Assembly: GCF_900109515.1 (NCBI RefSeq)
Contig: NZ_FOBD01000007.1
Span: 186,001-250,000 of the forward strand
Length of the DNA: 64,000 bases
From: Paenibacillus sp. OK003
Lineage (GTDB): Bacteria > Bacillota > Bacilli > Paenibacillales > Paenibacillaceae
Direction: 5' to 3'
The position numbers and the translations under genes are program-made. The notes beneath the pieces are model-generated. The model worked only from the letters and a program-made list of their open reading frames with translations. It was not told the DNA's origin and searched no databases. Positions within the stretch are counted from its first letter, which is position 1; each line of letters opens with the position of its first letter. Shown here piece by piece: positions 34,037 through 43,375 of this stretch.

Positions 34037-34790
34037 GGCCAGACAGGCGTTAACGGACTACACCGTATTTACGCTATCCCGGAGGCAGCGGATGGTCTGC
34101 ATGCTGATTAGTGGTTTGTTGTTCTTTGGTGTCGGTATTCTATTCTATCATCACTGGTTGGCCGGATTGATATTGGCTGCGGGGTGTATATGGGTACCCA
34201 ACCACTGGACAAAAGTACTGCTGGATCGAAGAAGAATGACTCTAAGTTTACATTTTAAGCAGGCATTATATGCGTTGTCCTCCGCGCTGGCTGCGGGAAA
34301 ATCAGTAGAGAATGGATTTAAGGAATCCGTGGAGGATCTGCGCATGCTGAATCCTGAGGCGGATACAGATCTCATTCGAGAATTCACCATTCTGAGGACG
34401 CGTATGGAATATGGTCAGCCTATTGAAGAGGCGCTGCAAGACTTCTCGGATCGGGCCAAAATTGAGGATATCACAAACTTTGCCGATGTGTTCATCACAT
34501 GTAAGCGGACGGGTGGAGATCTGGTCGAAGTGGTGAGGAGAACCTCTGCGGTGATTGGTGAGAAGCTGGATATTCAGCAGGACATCATGGTAGCGGTGGC
34601 ACAGAAAAAGTTTGAATCCAAAGTGATGTTTGCCGCTCCATTTATTTTTCTGATTTTTCTGAACTTTACGGCCAAGGATTTCATGGAGCCGTTATACAGC
34701 GGGATGGGATATATGATCTCCAGCGGGGCATTGGCATTACTCGCCTGCTGTTATTTGTGGATTACACGCATTATGGATATCAAAGTATAA
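34023..34790 (+). CDS. tadB: TadB-type inner-membrane platform protein
   Basis: A 255-residue type II secretion F-domain protein. Two membrane segments near the N-terminus (LISGLLFFGVGILFY, LAGLILAAGCIWVP), a cytoplasmic helical domain with ALYALSSALAAGKSVENGF and RMEYGQPIEEALQDFSDRAK, and two C-terminal membrane segments. With TadC it forms the platform under the TadA ATPase. ATG 34023 lies inside the end of tadA. Confidence 0.93.
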   Translation: MKLGEARQALTDYTVFTLSRRQRMVCMLISGLLFFGVGILFYHHWLAGLILAAGCIWVPNHWTKVLLDRRRMTLSLHFKQALYALSSALAAGKSVENGFKESVEDLRMLNPEADTDLIREFTILRTRMEYGQPIEEALQDFSDRAKIEDITNFADVFITCKRTGGDLVEVVRRTSAVIGEKLDIQQDIMVAVAQKKFESKVMFAAPFIFLIFLNFTAKDFMEPLYSGMGYMISSGALALLACCYLWITRIMDIKV

Positions 34791-34802
34791 GGAGCTGACA
34801 CG

Positions 34803-35672
34803 ATGCTGCTTCCCGTTATTTTCGGAGGGGTGCTCGGAACAGGGTGGCTGGTGCTGGATCGAACGCGAGGGCAGACCTACCGACATTTGCGCAAACTGGA
34901 TATGGAAGGATTACGTTTGAAGAAGCTGCATGGCCCCTTTTTGTTTTTACTGGACAAGTTCGAGGTGGGCCGCAGATTGCCTGTGCTCATGTTCCGCATG
35001 CAGCATGCCATTCAGAAAATGTATGGCATACAGCATAGTGGTGAGAAAACGATGCTCTACTTTGCTGAAATGCTGACTTACTCATGGTTGATGTTGCTCG
35101 CAGGCTGTCTTTTGGCGCTCGCTGGGGACATGGGGCTTGGCGGTATGGTAGGGGGATTGGCACTGGGGGTTGCACTGCCCTTCGCCCTTTACAAAGACCT
35201 TAACACCAAAGTACAGCGAAGAGATCAGGACATACTCATGGAGTTGCCGGAGTTATTGAACCGGATTGTGCTGCTGGTTGGTGCGGGAGAAACGGTGCAG
35301 CGTGCCATTGTCCACTGTGCAGCCAGTCAGGGAGAACGGAATCATCCCCTCTATAACGAGCTACGAAGGATGGTTGGGGATTGGAACAACGGTTACTCGT
35401 TTCAACAATCCTTTGAACAGTTCAGTCGTCGCTGTGGTGTACAGGAAGTGACGATCTTTACAACAACAGTGCTGCTGAATTTCCGGCGAGGGGGAGGTGA
35501 CTTTGTATTGGCGCTGCGTGATCTGTCCCATGTGTTGTGGGAGAAACGCAAGGCCGTTAGTCGGGCTAAGGGAGAACAGGCTTCTTCCAAATTGGTGTTT
35601 CCGATGGTCCTGATCTTTTTTTCGATTGTCGTGATGATCGGGGCACCGGCTTTTATGATGATGAATATGTAG
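34803..35672 (+). CDS. tadC: TadC-type inner-membrane platform protein
   Basis: A 289-residue F-domain protein, the partner of TadB. The cytoplasmic domain has RRDQDILMELPELLNRIVLL, GAGETVQRAIVHCA and SFQQSFEQFSRRCGVQEVTI; the C-terminus holds the last membrane helix. AAGGAGCTGACACG precedes the ATG, 12 bases after tadB. Confidence 0.93.
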   Translation: MLLPVIFGGVLGTGWLVLDRTRGQTYRHLRKLDMEGLRLKKLHGPFLFLLDKFEVGRRLPVLMFRMQHAIQKMYGIQHSGEKTMLYFAEMLTYSWLMLLAGCLLALAGDMGLGGMVGGLALGVALPFALYKDLNTKVQRRDQDILMELPELLNRIVLLVGAGETVQRAIVHCAASQGERNHPLYNELRRMVGDWNNGYSFQQSFEQFSRRCGVQEVTIFTTTVLLNFRRGGGDFVLALRDLSHVLWEKRKAVSRAKGEQASSKLVFPMVLIFFSIVVMIGAPAFMMMNM

Positions 35673-35684
35673 GAGGAATTGGGG

Positions 35685-35873
35685 ATGCTGGAATTGATGA
35701 AAAGCAAGGTAACTGGATTTTGGAAGGAAGAGGACGGGCTTGGTACGCTGGAGCTTATTCTGATCATCGGCGTTATTATCATTATTGCATTAATATTCAA
35801 GGATCAAATTAAAAAATTGGTAGAAAGACTGTTAACCAATGTGAGCAATAGAAGTAATGAGTTTTTTGAGTAA
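35685..35873 (+). CDS. Flp-type pilin (short pilin subunit)
   Basis: A 62-residue protein: a short leader (MLELMKSKVTGFWKEEDG), then LGTLELILIIGVIIIIALIF and a charged tail. The glycine before LGTLE and the glutamate at +5 match class III prepilin cleavage, to be cut by the peptidase at 39863. Only one such pilin gene is present, so it is the probable major fibre subunit. AGGAGG eight bases before ATG 35685 gives the start. It overlaps the next gene by 17 bases. Confidence 0.85.
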   Translation: MLELMKSKVTGFWKEEDGLGTLELILIIGVIIIIALIFKDQIKKLVERLLTNVSNRSNEFFE

Positions 35874-36531
35874 AAAATTCAAAAAGGAAGAAGGGAGCTT
35901 CACCATTGAAGCCTCCCTGGTCTTCCCTATTGTGTTGTTTATTCTCGTCCTGATCCTCTTTTTCTCCATGTACATGTATCAAAAAACATTTCTGAACCAA
36001 CATGCGTATGCAGCTTCTGAACGTGCCGCCTACAGTTGGGACAACAGCCACAAGCAGGCGATGACAGGTGAGGTTGTGGCTGGGGAACATGACAACCTGT
36101 ATTGGAGACTGACTGATGATCGATTGCTCGGAGCGCTGTTTGGTTGGGCGGGAGCGGACAATGAGGTTATTGTGTCTGTACCTGCGGGAGAAGGCGGAAG
36201 TCTATCGGAAAAGAAACTGTCCCAAGCAGCACAAGGCATGCCTTCTGGCATGAACGGGACAATCGAATATCAGAACTCGCTGATCCAGCGAAAAGTTACA
36301 ACCAAGCTGGAGCAGGTGATTTCTTTACCGCTGCCTTCTTTTTTGCTTGATTCAGGTAACAGTGTGCTAACACAAGGTTCATCTGCAGTTGTAGAACCGA
36401 CGGAATTTATCCGAACGGTGGATCTGGTCCGTTATTACGCTGCCAAGTTTAAAGGCAAGGGCGGAGCCGCAGCCAGTACTGCCGCTGAAGCGGGACAGGT
36501 TGTACAGCATTTTGGCAAAACCAAAAAATGA
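35857..36531 (+). CDS. TadE-like pseudopilin, first copy
   Basis: A 224-residue protein with a TadE-type N-terminus: a charged leader (KKFKKEEG) before SFTIEASLVFPIVLFILVLI, a hydrophobic helix, and a long extracytoplasmic C-terminal region (PAGEGGSLSEKKLSQAAQGM and more). TadE proteins are processed like pilins and are needed for Flp pilus assembly. Start ATG 35857 within the end of the pilin gene indicates coupling. Confidence 0.82.
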   Translation: MSFLSKKFKKEEGSFTIEASLVFPIVLFILVLILFFSMYMYQKTFLNQHAYAASERAAYSWDNSHKQAMTGEVVAGEHDNLYWRLTDDRLLGALFGWAGADNEVIVSVPAGEGGSLSEKKLSQAAQGMPSGMNGTIEYQNSLIQRKVTTKLEQVISLPLPSFLLDSGNSVLTQGSSAVVEPTEFIRTVDLVRYYAAKFKGKGGAAASTAAEAGQVVQHFGKTKK

Positions 36532-36549
36532 GGAAAGGAGGAGGAAACG

Positions 36550-38739
36550 CTGTTCAGAAAAAAAGACGGTGAATCAGGAGCCGTAACCGTGTTCTTGATC
36601 TTGATTTTGGCTGGAATGTTTATGTTTGTTTCCATTTTCATTGATTATGCACGTATTGCAGCTTTCAAAGTACAGGCAGAACGAATGACGCATGCGGCGA
36701 TGAGATCTGTAATGTCAGCCTATGATCCGTCCCTGCGGGAATATGGTCTATTTGGATACGGTGACAGCAGTGGTGAGGCCATCATGGCCAAGGTGCTAAA
36801 TGATAGTGTGAAGCCTTCGGCTGTGAAAGATGGTTTTCCCATTCTGGATATCCAATGGGATACAACTTCACTAAGCATGGAGCGTGAACTGGGCAGATAC
36901 GATATTTTTAATCGCCAGATCCAGGAGGATATGAAATATCGAGCACCGGTTGATTTTACCCTTGAAGTGGTCAATCGTTTTAAGCCGATGTCGGAAGAGA
37001 TGAAAGAAGCTGCTCATACCGTGGATCTGCTCAAAAAATTACAGAAACTGTATGACCAACGTGAGGAATTGCTGGACGAAGCAATAGCCAGTCAGATGGA
37101 ATCCGCTAATAAGCTGAAGGGTCTGCCCGCACTGATCATGAATCCGCTTTCCTCTGCCATTTACGATGAGATGTTAAGAGAGACGCCAGAGACAGCTGCC
37201 GAAGTAGCGGCGCGTTACGCGGACTATCTAAACAAGAAACAAATGGATGAGGGACTGCCATTCAACCAGCAACAGTACATGCTAGAGCTGGCCCGTTATC
37301 GAACAGGTGTGGGGAATGTGGCGACAGGCATAAGCATGATCATACAGCCAGCATTGCAGGCTCACCAGACAAAATTGGAGGAAGCACAGGCCAAGATTGA
37401 AGAAGCTCGCAAGATCAATGAGGAAATGAAGCGTGTAATCGCTGAGGGGGAGAACCGTTCACAGAATGCCAGTTATGAAAAAGTAGGCAACTCAACGCTG
37501 CCTGGGTCGAGCCCTCCGTCTACCGGATCGGGAAGTGAAGCCAAAAGTACACGTTCCCTTGCTTCTGAACTTGTAAGAGCTGACGAGCTGTTTGATCAGT
37601 TAAATGCACGTGTACGCTCACAAAATTCGGATTTTACCAATGTCAGAAATGACAGTCTGGAGCTTAATACGCAGCTTCGTTCGGTTACGGTAATGAGTGG
37701 TGTTTCGATTAAACCAGCGGTTAGACAGGCTAGTCAGGTCACGGAACGTTACATGGACACTTATGTAAGAAGTGGTCCCTCCAATGTCATTCTTCAAAGC
37801 AAACAGCTATTGGAGAGCGGTCGTGGCTCCGATGCCCAGCGCAAAGCGAATGATAAGGAATCCAAAGGGAAGTTGAAGGAAGTTAAACGCATATTATCAC
37901 AAATCGAAAAGGGGAGCTCCGGCTCCATGGAAGCCTTTAAACAACTGGAGGAGTACTACAACGCCAACATCGCTTTTAACCAAGCGAGCCGTGAGGAAGC
38001 CCAGAAGGCAGAGATTGCTGGCGATCCGTATGACTCTGGTGGTGATGCCATGAACGGAATGGACAGTTTGTTCAGCGGGATGTCCAATTTGCTGGATAGT
38101 CTTGGCGATGAATTGTTTCAGAATGAGTATGCACTGGCATATTTCAGCTCGATGGATTATGGACAGCTGCTGAGCTGGACTGAAGGTAGTGGAGATGCTG
38201 GTGAAGTGTTCAAACTGGAAAATCAGGAACTGGAGTATATTATCTATGGTTTTCATAATCCTTCGGGGAATATTGCTGCTGCATATGCGGAGATCTTTGG
38301 TATGCGCCTGGCGATTCGAACTGCGGAAGGATTGATTGAGAACAGCAAGCTTGGGAATCCACTACTTGTATTATCTGCTGCGATTTTATACGGAATTACA
38401 AACGCTATAGCAGATATGGTGAAATTGGCTAAAGACGGTAGTGTGGAATTGTCCAAATATATCAAAGTCAAGCTTACATACAGGGACTATCTGCGTTTGT
38501 TTCTATTAATGCATAGCAACAATGAACGCAAAATGTCCAGAATGTTGGCTTTGATCCGATTAAATACCGGCGTGAATCCAGATGAGAAGCAGACATACGC
38601 TTCAGGAAACATGCGCAGTAGTATCAAATTGTGGTTTTTACCGGGAGTCACAAGAAGTATAGGTGCTGTCATGGGTAGTGCAGACCAAGTAGAAGATGGG
38701 CGATTTTTCATAGATCGGAAGGCCGATTATTCCTATTGA
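36550..38739 (+). CDS. large TadG-like membrane-anchored protein with coiled-coil body, apparent CTG start
   Basis: A 729-residue protein. The N-terminus reads LFRKKDGESGAVTVFLILIL, a pseudopilin/TadG-type leader and helix, then a long extracytoplasmic region with extended coiled-coil sections (HQTKLEEAQAKIEEARKINE, KGKLKEVKRILSQIEKG) and a Ser/Gly-rich linker. The first ATG or GTG in frame (GTG 36589) falls inside the membrane helix, so it cannot be the true start; GGAGGAGGAAACG sits directly before CTG 36550, which is in frame. It is the largest exported part of the pilus locus and may form a stalk or tip. Confidence 0.78.
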   Translation: MFRKKDGESGAVTVFLILILAGMFMFVSIFIDYARIAAFKVQAERMTHAAMRSVMSAYDPSLREYGLFGYGDSSGEAIMAKVLNDSVKPSAVKDGFPILDIQWDTTSLSMERELGRYDIFNRQIQEDMKYRAPVDFTLEVVNRFKPMSEEMKEAAHTVDLLKKLQKLYDQREELLDEAIASQMESANKLKGLPALIMNPLSSAIYDEMLRETPETAAEVAARYADYLNKKQMDEGLPFNQQQYMLELARYRTGVGNVATGISMIIQPALQAHQTKLEEAQAKIEEARKINEEMKRVIAEGENRSQNASYEKVGNSTLPGSSPPSTGSGSEAKSTRSLASELVRADELFDQLNARVRSQNSDFTNVRNDSLELNTQLRSVTVMSGVSIKPAVRQASQVTERYMDTYVRSGPSNVILQSKQLLESGRGSDAQRKANDKESKGKLKEVKRILSQIEKGSSGSMEAFKQLEEYYNANIAFNQASREEAQKAEIAGDPYDSGGDAMNGMDSLFSGMSNLLDSLGDELFQNEYALAYFSSMDYGQLLSWTEGSGDAGEVFKLENQELEYIIYGFHNPSGNIAAAYAEIFGMRLAIRTAEGLIENSKLGNPLLVLSAAILYGITNAIADMVKLAKDGSVELSKYIKVKLTYRDYLRLFLLMHSNNERKMSRMLALIRLNTGVNPDEKQTYASGNMRSSIKLWFLPGVTRSIGAVMGSADQVEDGRFFIDRKADYSY

Positions 38740-38768
38740 ATAATCCGGTTTGTTTCGATGGAGGGATT

Positions 38769-39854
38769 ATGGATAAGCAGCATCAGCAGGAAAAAATATT
38801 GACATGTTTACAGAATCGACTTACACGAGTGCGCAGACTGGAAAGATTGAAGTCTCTGACTGAACAGATACATTCTATTTCCAAAGTGCATTTTCCAAAA
38901 AAAGAAGGTTCTCCAAAAAAGACGGGTTCATCAGAAAAGGAAATGGGCAGCATCGTTTTGGAAGCCTCACTGGTTTTGCCTGTATTCCTGTTCTTTGTCA
39001 TGTTCCTCATTTACATCGTACAGATGACGTTGGTATCAACAGCATTACATAGCACGGCAGGAGAGGCAGTAAAGCAGTTATCCACGAAAATATATCCGGT
39101 CTCCCTTGTATTCAGCCCCTCTGATTCCGCAGGTGGTGAAGGCTCGGAGGGTGGGTGGAAAATACCGGAGTTGTCACTGACGGAATGGGCCGAAGAGTAC
39201 GCCTCTTCACTGCCAGAGCCGCTAAGTGATTGGGTACGTGCAGCTGCTGCCAGGGGTGAACAACCGTTACAGGAGGTGAAGACATCCGTTCTTGAGACAG
39301 TACTTGATCCTACCGTTAAACCGCTGCTTGAGCCATTTATTAATACTTCTGTACTGGATGTAGAGCGTGTGCATGTTAACGGTGTTTCCATACCTGATCT
39401 CAAAAATAAAACGAATCCTTACTTTCGGCTTGAATTGAGCTATGAATTGCCTGTTAAAGTCCCCTTTCTAGGGAAATCTTTACGTATTCAAGCGGCTGCG
39501 GCAGAACGGGTATGGATCGGAGATACCGGAGAAGGCTCCAATAGTAGTGGGGGAGACGCCGATTCTGCAGGAACAGTAACCGTGTTATCCAAGCCGGAGC
39601 CAGCATACATAGGCAACAATGCGACCATTAAGGTCAGAGTGGAGCCTGGGGCAACAGCAAATCTTACGATATTTTACAAGTCGGGTGAAAGTTCAGCCAA
39701 ACATATAGGGTGGGCGACTGCCGATGAAAACGGTGTGATTGAGTGGAACTGGTTTGTCGGTACACGTACAACGGAAGGCACATGGACATTTGTTGTAGAG
39801 ACTGCGGATGGTGCCAAGACGGTGACCGAGTTTAATGTGGCTTCCAGAAAATAA
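38769..39854 (+). CDS. TadE-like pseudopilin with C-terminal Ig-like domain
   Basis: A 361-residue protein. A basic cytoplasmic segment (LTRVRRLERLKSLTEQI) and a Lys-rich linker lead to the TadE-type KEMGSIVLEASLVLPVFLFF helix, then an exported region. The last 90 residues (TVTVLSKPEPAYIGNNATIK, later GTWTFVVETADGAKTVTEF) read as an immunoglobulin-like beta-sandwich, unusual for TadE. GGAGGG before ATG 38769 defines the start; a TTG at 38736 overlaps the upstream stop but lacks a site. Confidence 0.75.
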   Translation: MDKQHQQEKILTCLQNRLTRVRRLERLKSLTEQIHSISKVHFPKKEGSPKKTGSSEKEMGSIVLEASLVLPVFLFFVMFLIYIVQMTLVSTALHSTAGEAVKQLSTKIYPVSLVFSPSDSAGGEGSEGGWKIPELSLTEWAEEYASSLPEPLSDWVRAAAARGEQPLQEVKTSVLETVLDPTVKPLLEPFINTSVLDVERVHVNGVSIPDLKNKTNPYFRLELSYELPVKVPFLGKSLRIQAAAAERVWIGDTGEGSNSSGGDADSAGTVTVLSKPEPAYIGNNATIKVRVEPGATANLTIFYKSGESSAKHIGWATADENGVIEWNWFVGTRTTEGTWTFVVETADGAKTVTEFNVASRK

Positions 39855-39862
39855 GGAAGGAG

Positions 39863-40375
39863 ATGATGGAGGTGGAGTGGTTTTACCTGGCCTGTGGTCT
39901 GTATGTGATTGCAGCTTTTGTTACAGATGTTCGTTCGATGAAAATTCCAAATCGTTTGACTTTACCAGTGACTGTCGCGGGAGTGCTGGTCCATATCATC
40001 TGGGGAGGATGGGAGGGGGTTCTGTTCTCCGCAGCCGGATTCGCGATGGGGTTCGGTGTCTTATTTCTAATGTATTTGATCGGGGCAGTGGGTGCGGGAG
40101 ATGTGAAATTGTTTGGAGGAATTGGAGCTTGGACAGGGCTGGCTTTTGGCGTTCACGTTATTATTTACTCGGTTTTGTATGCAGGGGCAATTGGAATAAT
40201 TATTCTCTTGTTCCGCAAGGATTCTGCGAAGCGCATTCACGGCATGGCAGGAAATCTTACCGGTTTCTTCATGCTTGGTTCGCTCAAGCTGGTCAATCAG
40301 GAAAAGACATTGAAGTTTCCTTTTATGCTGGCCGTATTGCCAGGATTCATTAGCGCCTATATCTACATGATTTAA
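39863..40375 (+). CDS. prepilin peptidase (TadV/CpaA-type, A24 family)
   Basis: A 170-residue aspartic membrane protease that removes the leader from Flp prepilins. It has six membrane segments and both catalytic aspartates: DVRSMKIPN near residue 23 and GAGDVKLFGG near residue 75. It lacks the N-methylase domain of PilD, as is usual for the Tad type. GGAAGGAG adjoins two ATG codons (39863, 39866), and translation may begin at either. Confidence 0.9.
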   Translation: MMEVEWFYLACGLYVIAAFVTDVRSMKIPNRLTLPVTVAGVLVHIIWGGWEGVLFSAAGFAMGFGVLFLMYLIGAVGAGDVKLFGGIGAWTGLAFGVHVIIYSVLYAGAIGIIILLFRKDSAKRIHGMAGNLTGFFMLGSLKLVNQEKTLKFPFMLAVLPGFISAYIYMI

Positions 40376-40401
40376 CTAAGCAATGGAAAGAGAGGATTGG
40401 C

Positions 40402-42318
40402 ATGTATGGATTAACGAGAGATTTCATTCGAAACGGCGGATCGTTTATGGTTTTGGAGAAAGCGGAAGGGCTGCGAATGGACGAACTGAGCCGTGTGCAG
40501 ATGGGCATGTTGTCTTCCAATCAAATTCCCCGTCTTCTTCCTGTTCATATTCGGGAGGTAGACCGAAATGTAACGTTACAATATGATATTTCAGGGTATA
40601 AGATGTTACCTCAGATGTTGAAGTCAGGAAAAATTAAGCTGCGTGTGTTATATGGTCTATTGTTTCAGCTGGCAGACACGTTTACGGAATGCAGACAATA
40701 TATGTTGGATTCACGTCAATTACAGATTCAGGAAGAATACATATTTATCAATGGTTCACTTGAAATAGGAGAACTTGGCTTAGTATATATTCCAATTGTC
40801 GATGCAGTTGAGGTTGATCCGACGCCTCAGCAATTCCGCGAATTGGTTATAAGGCTGATGGCCCATGTTCAGGAACTTCAGGGCGAAGGAATTCAGCGTG
40901 TCCTCCAACTATGCGACAGTGAACAATGGGATATCAGACAACTGCGTGAACTTTTGCTTGAATTATATGCAGATGAGCAGAGTGGTTCAGGCCAAGCATC
41001 GTTTATGTCTTCGCGTGGGTCATCCGGGTCTACGGACAGTCAATTTGGAATTCCACTTTCTGCAATCCCAGAGCAGGGAGTTGAGCCGTTTTCCAATAGA
41101 AGTGGGCAAGATCGGTATCGTCAATTGGATCGAAATGGCGAAGCTGGGCAGCAGTTGAAATCAATTCACCAACCAAGAGTATCTAATTCGGAGGATGACA
41201 AACCACTTAACAAACCCTTTTCAACATTTTCGGGCAGACGTTCACCGATAGATTCTTCATTGCAAGCGAAAGGTGTTACGAATCCGTCACAGCGCCAAAC
41301 GTTTAATTCAATACAGGACAATGATATGGAAAAGGACGAGAAGGACGAGAAGCAGGATTCTTCCAAAACGACCTATATCATTCTGGGCTGTATGATTGCC
41401 ATGGCGCTGGTATGGAGATTTATCTATATGGAACAACCGGGGCAGACATCAATGATTCTATCCGCAGCATTAAGTGCTGGGTTGCTTGGGATTGCTGGTT
41501 GGGCATGGGTGACCAAAGGAAAATTTGGAAATTCGAAATCCAATCTGCTACGTAAAAATATGCCGAATGAAGAATATACAGAGGACGAATTAGAGGAGGG
41601 CTCATCCAATAAGCGATCTGGTTTTTTTGGCTTGGGTAAAGGCAAAGATAAGCAGAAAGAAAGCGAAGAAGAGATGTTTCAGGAGAGCTGGCGCTGGAAT
41701 GCATCTGAGATGTCACCAGAAGGTAACACGTATGCACAAGGTTACACGAGTCAACAGAGCTCTGGTGATATGCAAAGTGCTCAACCAGAACGGGGGCATT
41801 CTTTTGAATCCAGGTCATCTGTAGCAGGAAATTCTCGCTTTAAAAATCTACATATACCAGCCGATGTATCTGATGAACCTTTCGCTCAGCATGCTATCGA
41901 AACCATGGCTGCAACATCGGAGCTCATGCGTCATCATGCGGCGGCTGATGCAACTGTAAATTTGCAGAGTGTTGCTGGCGGAAGCATTACGGGAGCAGGT
42001 CTAGTAGTACCTTCCTTTTATCTTGAACGCAGATCAGCAACAGGGGACAAAAATGAACGGATGGATGTCCGAGGAGCATCGTTTGTTATTGGCCGATCGG
42101 CGGACATGGTCCAGTGGGTCGATTCAGCAACCGGTGTGTCCCGTGCTCATGTGGAATTGAGCCGGAACAAATCGGGCTATGTCATTAAGGATTTGGGTTC
42201 TGTGAATGGAACCATTCTCAAGGGCGATGTTCTTGCTCCGTACAAAGAATATCCACTGGAAGATGGGGATACCTTTACGTTAGCTGAGTCTGTTTACACG
42301 TATCGATCAGTCGGATAG
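40402..42318 (+). CDS. membrane protein with N-terminal DUF6382 and C-terminal FHA domain
   Basis: A 638-residue protein. Residues 1-190 (RDFIRNGGSFMVLEKAEGLR, then QMLKSGKIKLRVLYGLLFQL) match the domain called DUF6382. A Ser/Gln-rich linker follows, then two membrane helices (about 323-343 and 350-371), another long low-complexity linker, and an FHA domain (FVIGRSADMVQWVDSATGVS, RAHVELS, KDLGSVNGTILKG, about 560-625). FHA domains bind phosphothreonine. Position at the end of the Tad operon links pilus assembly to Ser/Thr kinase signalling; the same layout occurs in other Bacillota Tad loci. Confidence 0.85.
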   Translation: MYGLTRDFIRNGGSFMVLEKAEGLRMDELSRVQMGMLSSNQIPRLLPVHIREVDRNVTLQYDISGYKMLPQMLKSGKIKLRVLYGLLFQLADTFTECRQYMLDSRQLQIQEEYIFINGSLEIGELGLVYIPIVDAVEVDPTPQQFRELVIRLMAHVQELQGEGIQRVLQLCDSEQWDIRQLRELLLELYADEQSGSGQASFMSSRGSSGSTDSQFGIPLSAIPEQGVEPFSNRSGQDRYRQLDRNGEAGQQLKSIHQPRVSNSEDDKPLNKPFSTFSGRRSPIDSSLQAKGVTNPSQRQTFNSIQDNDMEKDEKDEKQDSSKTTYIILGCMIAMALVWRFIYMEQPGQTSMILSAALSAGLLGIAGWAWVTKGKFGNSKSNLLRKNMPNEEYTEDELEEGSSNKRSGFFGLGKGKDKQKESEEEMFQESWRWNASEMSPEGNTYAQGYTSQQSSGDMQSAQPERGHSFESRSSVAGNSRFKNLHIPADVSDEPFAQHAIETMAATSELMRHHAAADATVNLQSVAGGSITGAGLVVPSFYLERRSATGDKNERMDVRGASFVIGRSADMVQWVDSATGVSRAHVELSRNKSGYVIKDLGSVNGTILKGDVLAPYKEYPLEDGDTFTLAESVYTYRSVG

Positions 42319-43218
42319 ACCCCGGTGTTTTAGATCTTCCAGTGCATCGGTTAATGTAGGAAAGGTGAACTGGAATCCGTGATCCAACGCTTTTTGCGGG
42401 ATAACCCGCTGTCCTTGAAGCAGCACGACAGAGAGTTCTCCGACCAGTGTTTTGATCAGAATTCCGGGTACGGGGAACCAGTGCGGACGATGATACACTT
42501 TGCCTACCGTGCGTCCGAATTCATCGTTGGTTACCGGGTTGGGCGAAGAGGCGTTCACCGGACCGGAGATTTCTTTATTTTGGATCGTGAAATCAATCAA
42601 ACGCACAATATCCATAATATGAATCCAACTGGTCCACTGTTTGCCACTTCCCACCCTGCCCCCAACACCAAGCATATAAGGCAGTTTCATTAATGGAAAA
42701 GCACCTTTTTTATGACCAAGCACGAGGCTAACGCGGATTTTCACGAGTCTCACATGTTTGATGGCATCAGCAGCAACTTCCCATTGTTGAGAAACGCGGG
42801 ATGGGAAATTCACCGATTTTTGAGGACTGTTCTCATCAAATGTTTCTGTAGGAGAGGTGCCATAGATTGCCATGGCAGATGCCTGTACGACCACCTCCGG
42901 TTTGTGTTCCAGTGAATCTATCAATTTGGCTACGCGTGCTACAGTAGTCACTCTGGATTCAACAATCTCCAGTTTCGCTTTTGTTGTCCAACGTTGATTC
43001 AACGTTTCACCGGCCAGATTCACCAAGGCATCCATTCCCTCCAGCAAATGAGGCTGTTCCTCTACCTGTTCCCATGAGACATAAGTAAGGTTTTGGCTGG
43101 GATTATGTAAATTCGGCAGTTTGCGTGTAATAACTTTCACATGATGGCCTGCCTGAAGCCAGTAATCAACGAGCGCTCCTCCGACAAAACCGGTACCTCC
43201 GCAAATCGCAATCTTCAT
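42307..43218 (-). CDS. TIGR01777-family NAD(P)-dependent epimerase
   Basis: A 303-residue extended short-chain dehydrogenase like B. subtilis YfhF. The nucleotide-binding GGTGFVGGALVDYWLQAGH starts at residue 7; DALVNLAGETLNQRW and the C-terminal DUF1731-type tail GQRVIPQKALDHGFQFTFPT are diagnostic. Substrate unknown. It converges on the FHA gene and the two coding ends overlap by 12 bases, so no terminator separates them. Confidence 0.92.
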   Translation of the reverse strand: MKIAICGGTGFVGGALVDYWLQAGHHVKVITRKLPNLHNPSQNLTYVSWEQVEEQPHLLEGMDALVNLAGETLNQRWTTKAKLEIVESRVTTVARVAKLIDSLEHKPEVVVQASAMAIYGTSPTETFDENSPQKSVNFPSRVSQQWEVAADAIKHVRLVKIRVSLVLGHKKGAFPLMKLPYMLGVGGRVGSGKQWTSWIHIMDIVRLIDFTIQNKEISGPVNASSPNPVTNDEFGRTVGKVYHRPHWFPVPGILIKTLVGELSVVLLQGQRVIPQKALDHGFQFTFPTLTDALEDLKHRGLSD

Positions 43219-43375
43219 CTTGGCGACCTCCTTGTTATTTTGACTATGCTGACATGTAATATTGGATCGACAAACAGCCCCGGGCGGTAAGCACTGCCTT
43301 GCTGGGAATGACTTACCTGACGGAGCATGTTTGCAAATATGTAAGCCTAATGCATGTTCGGCTGTATTCCATTTT

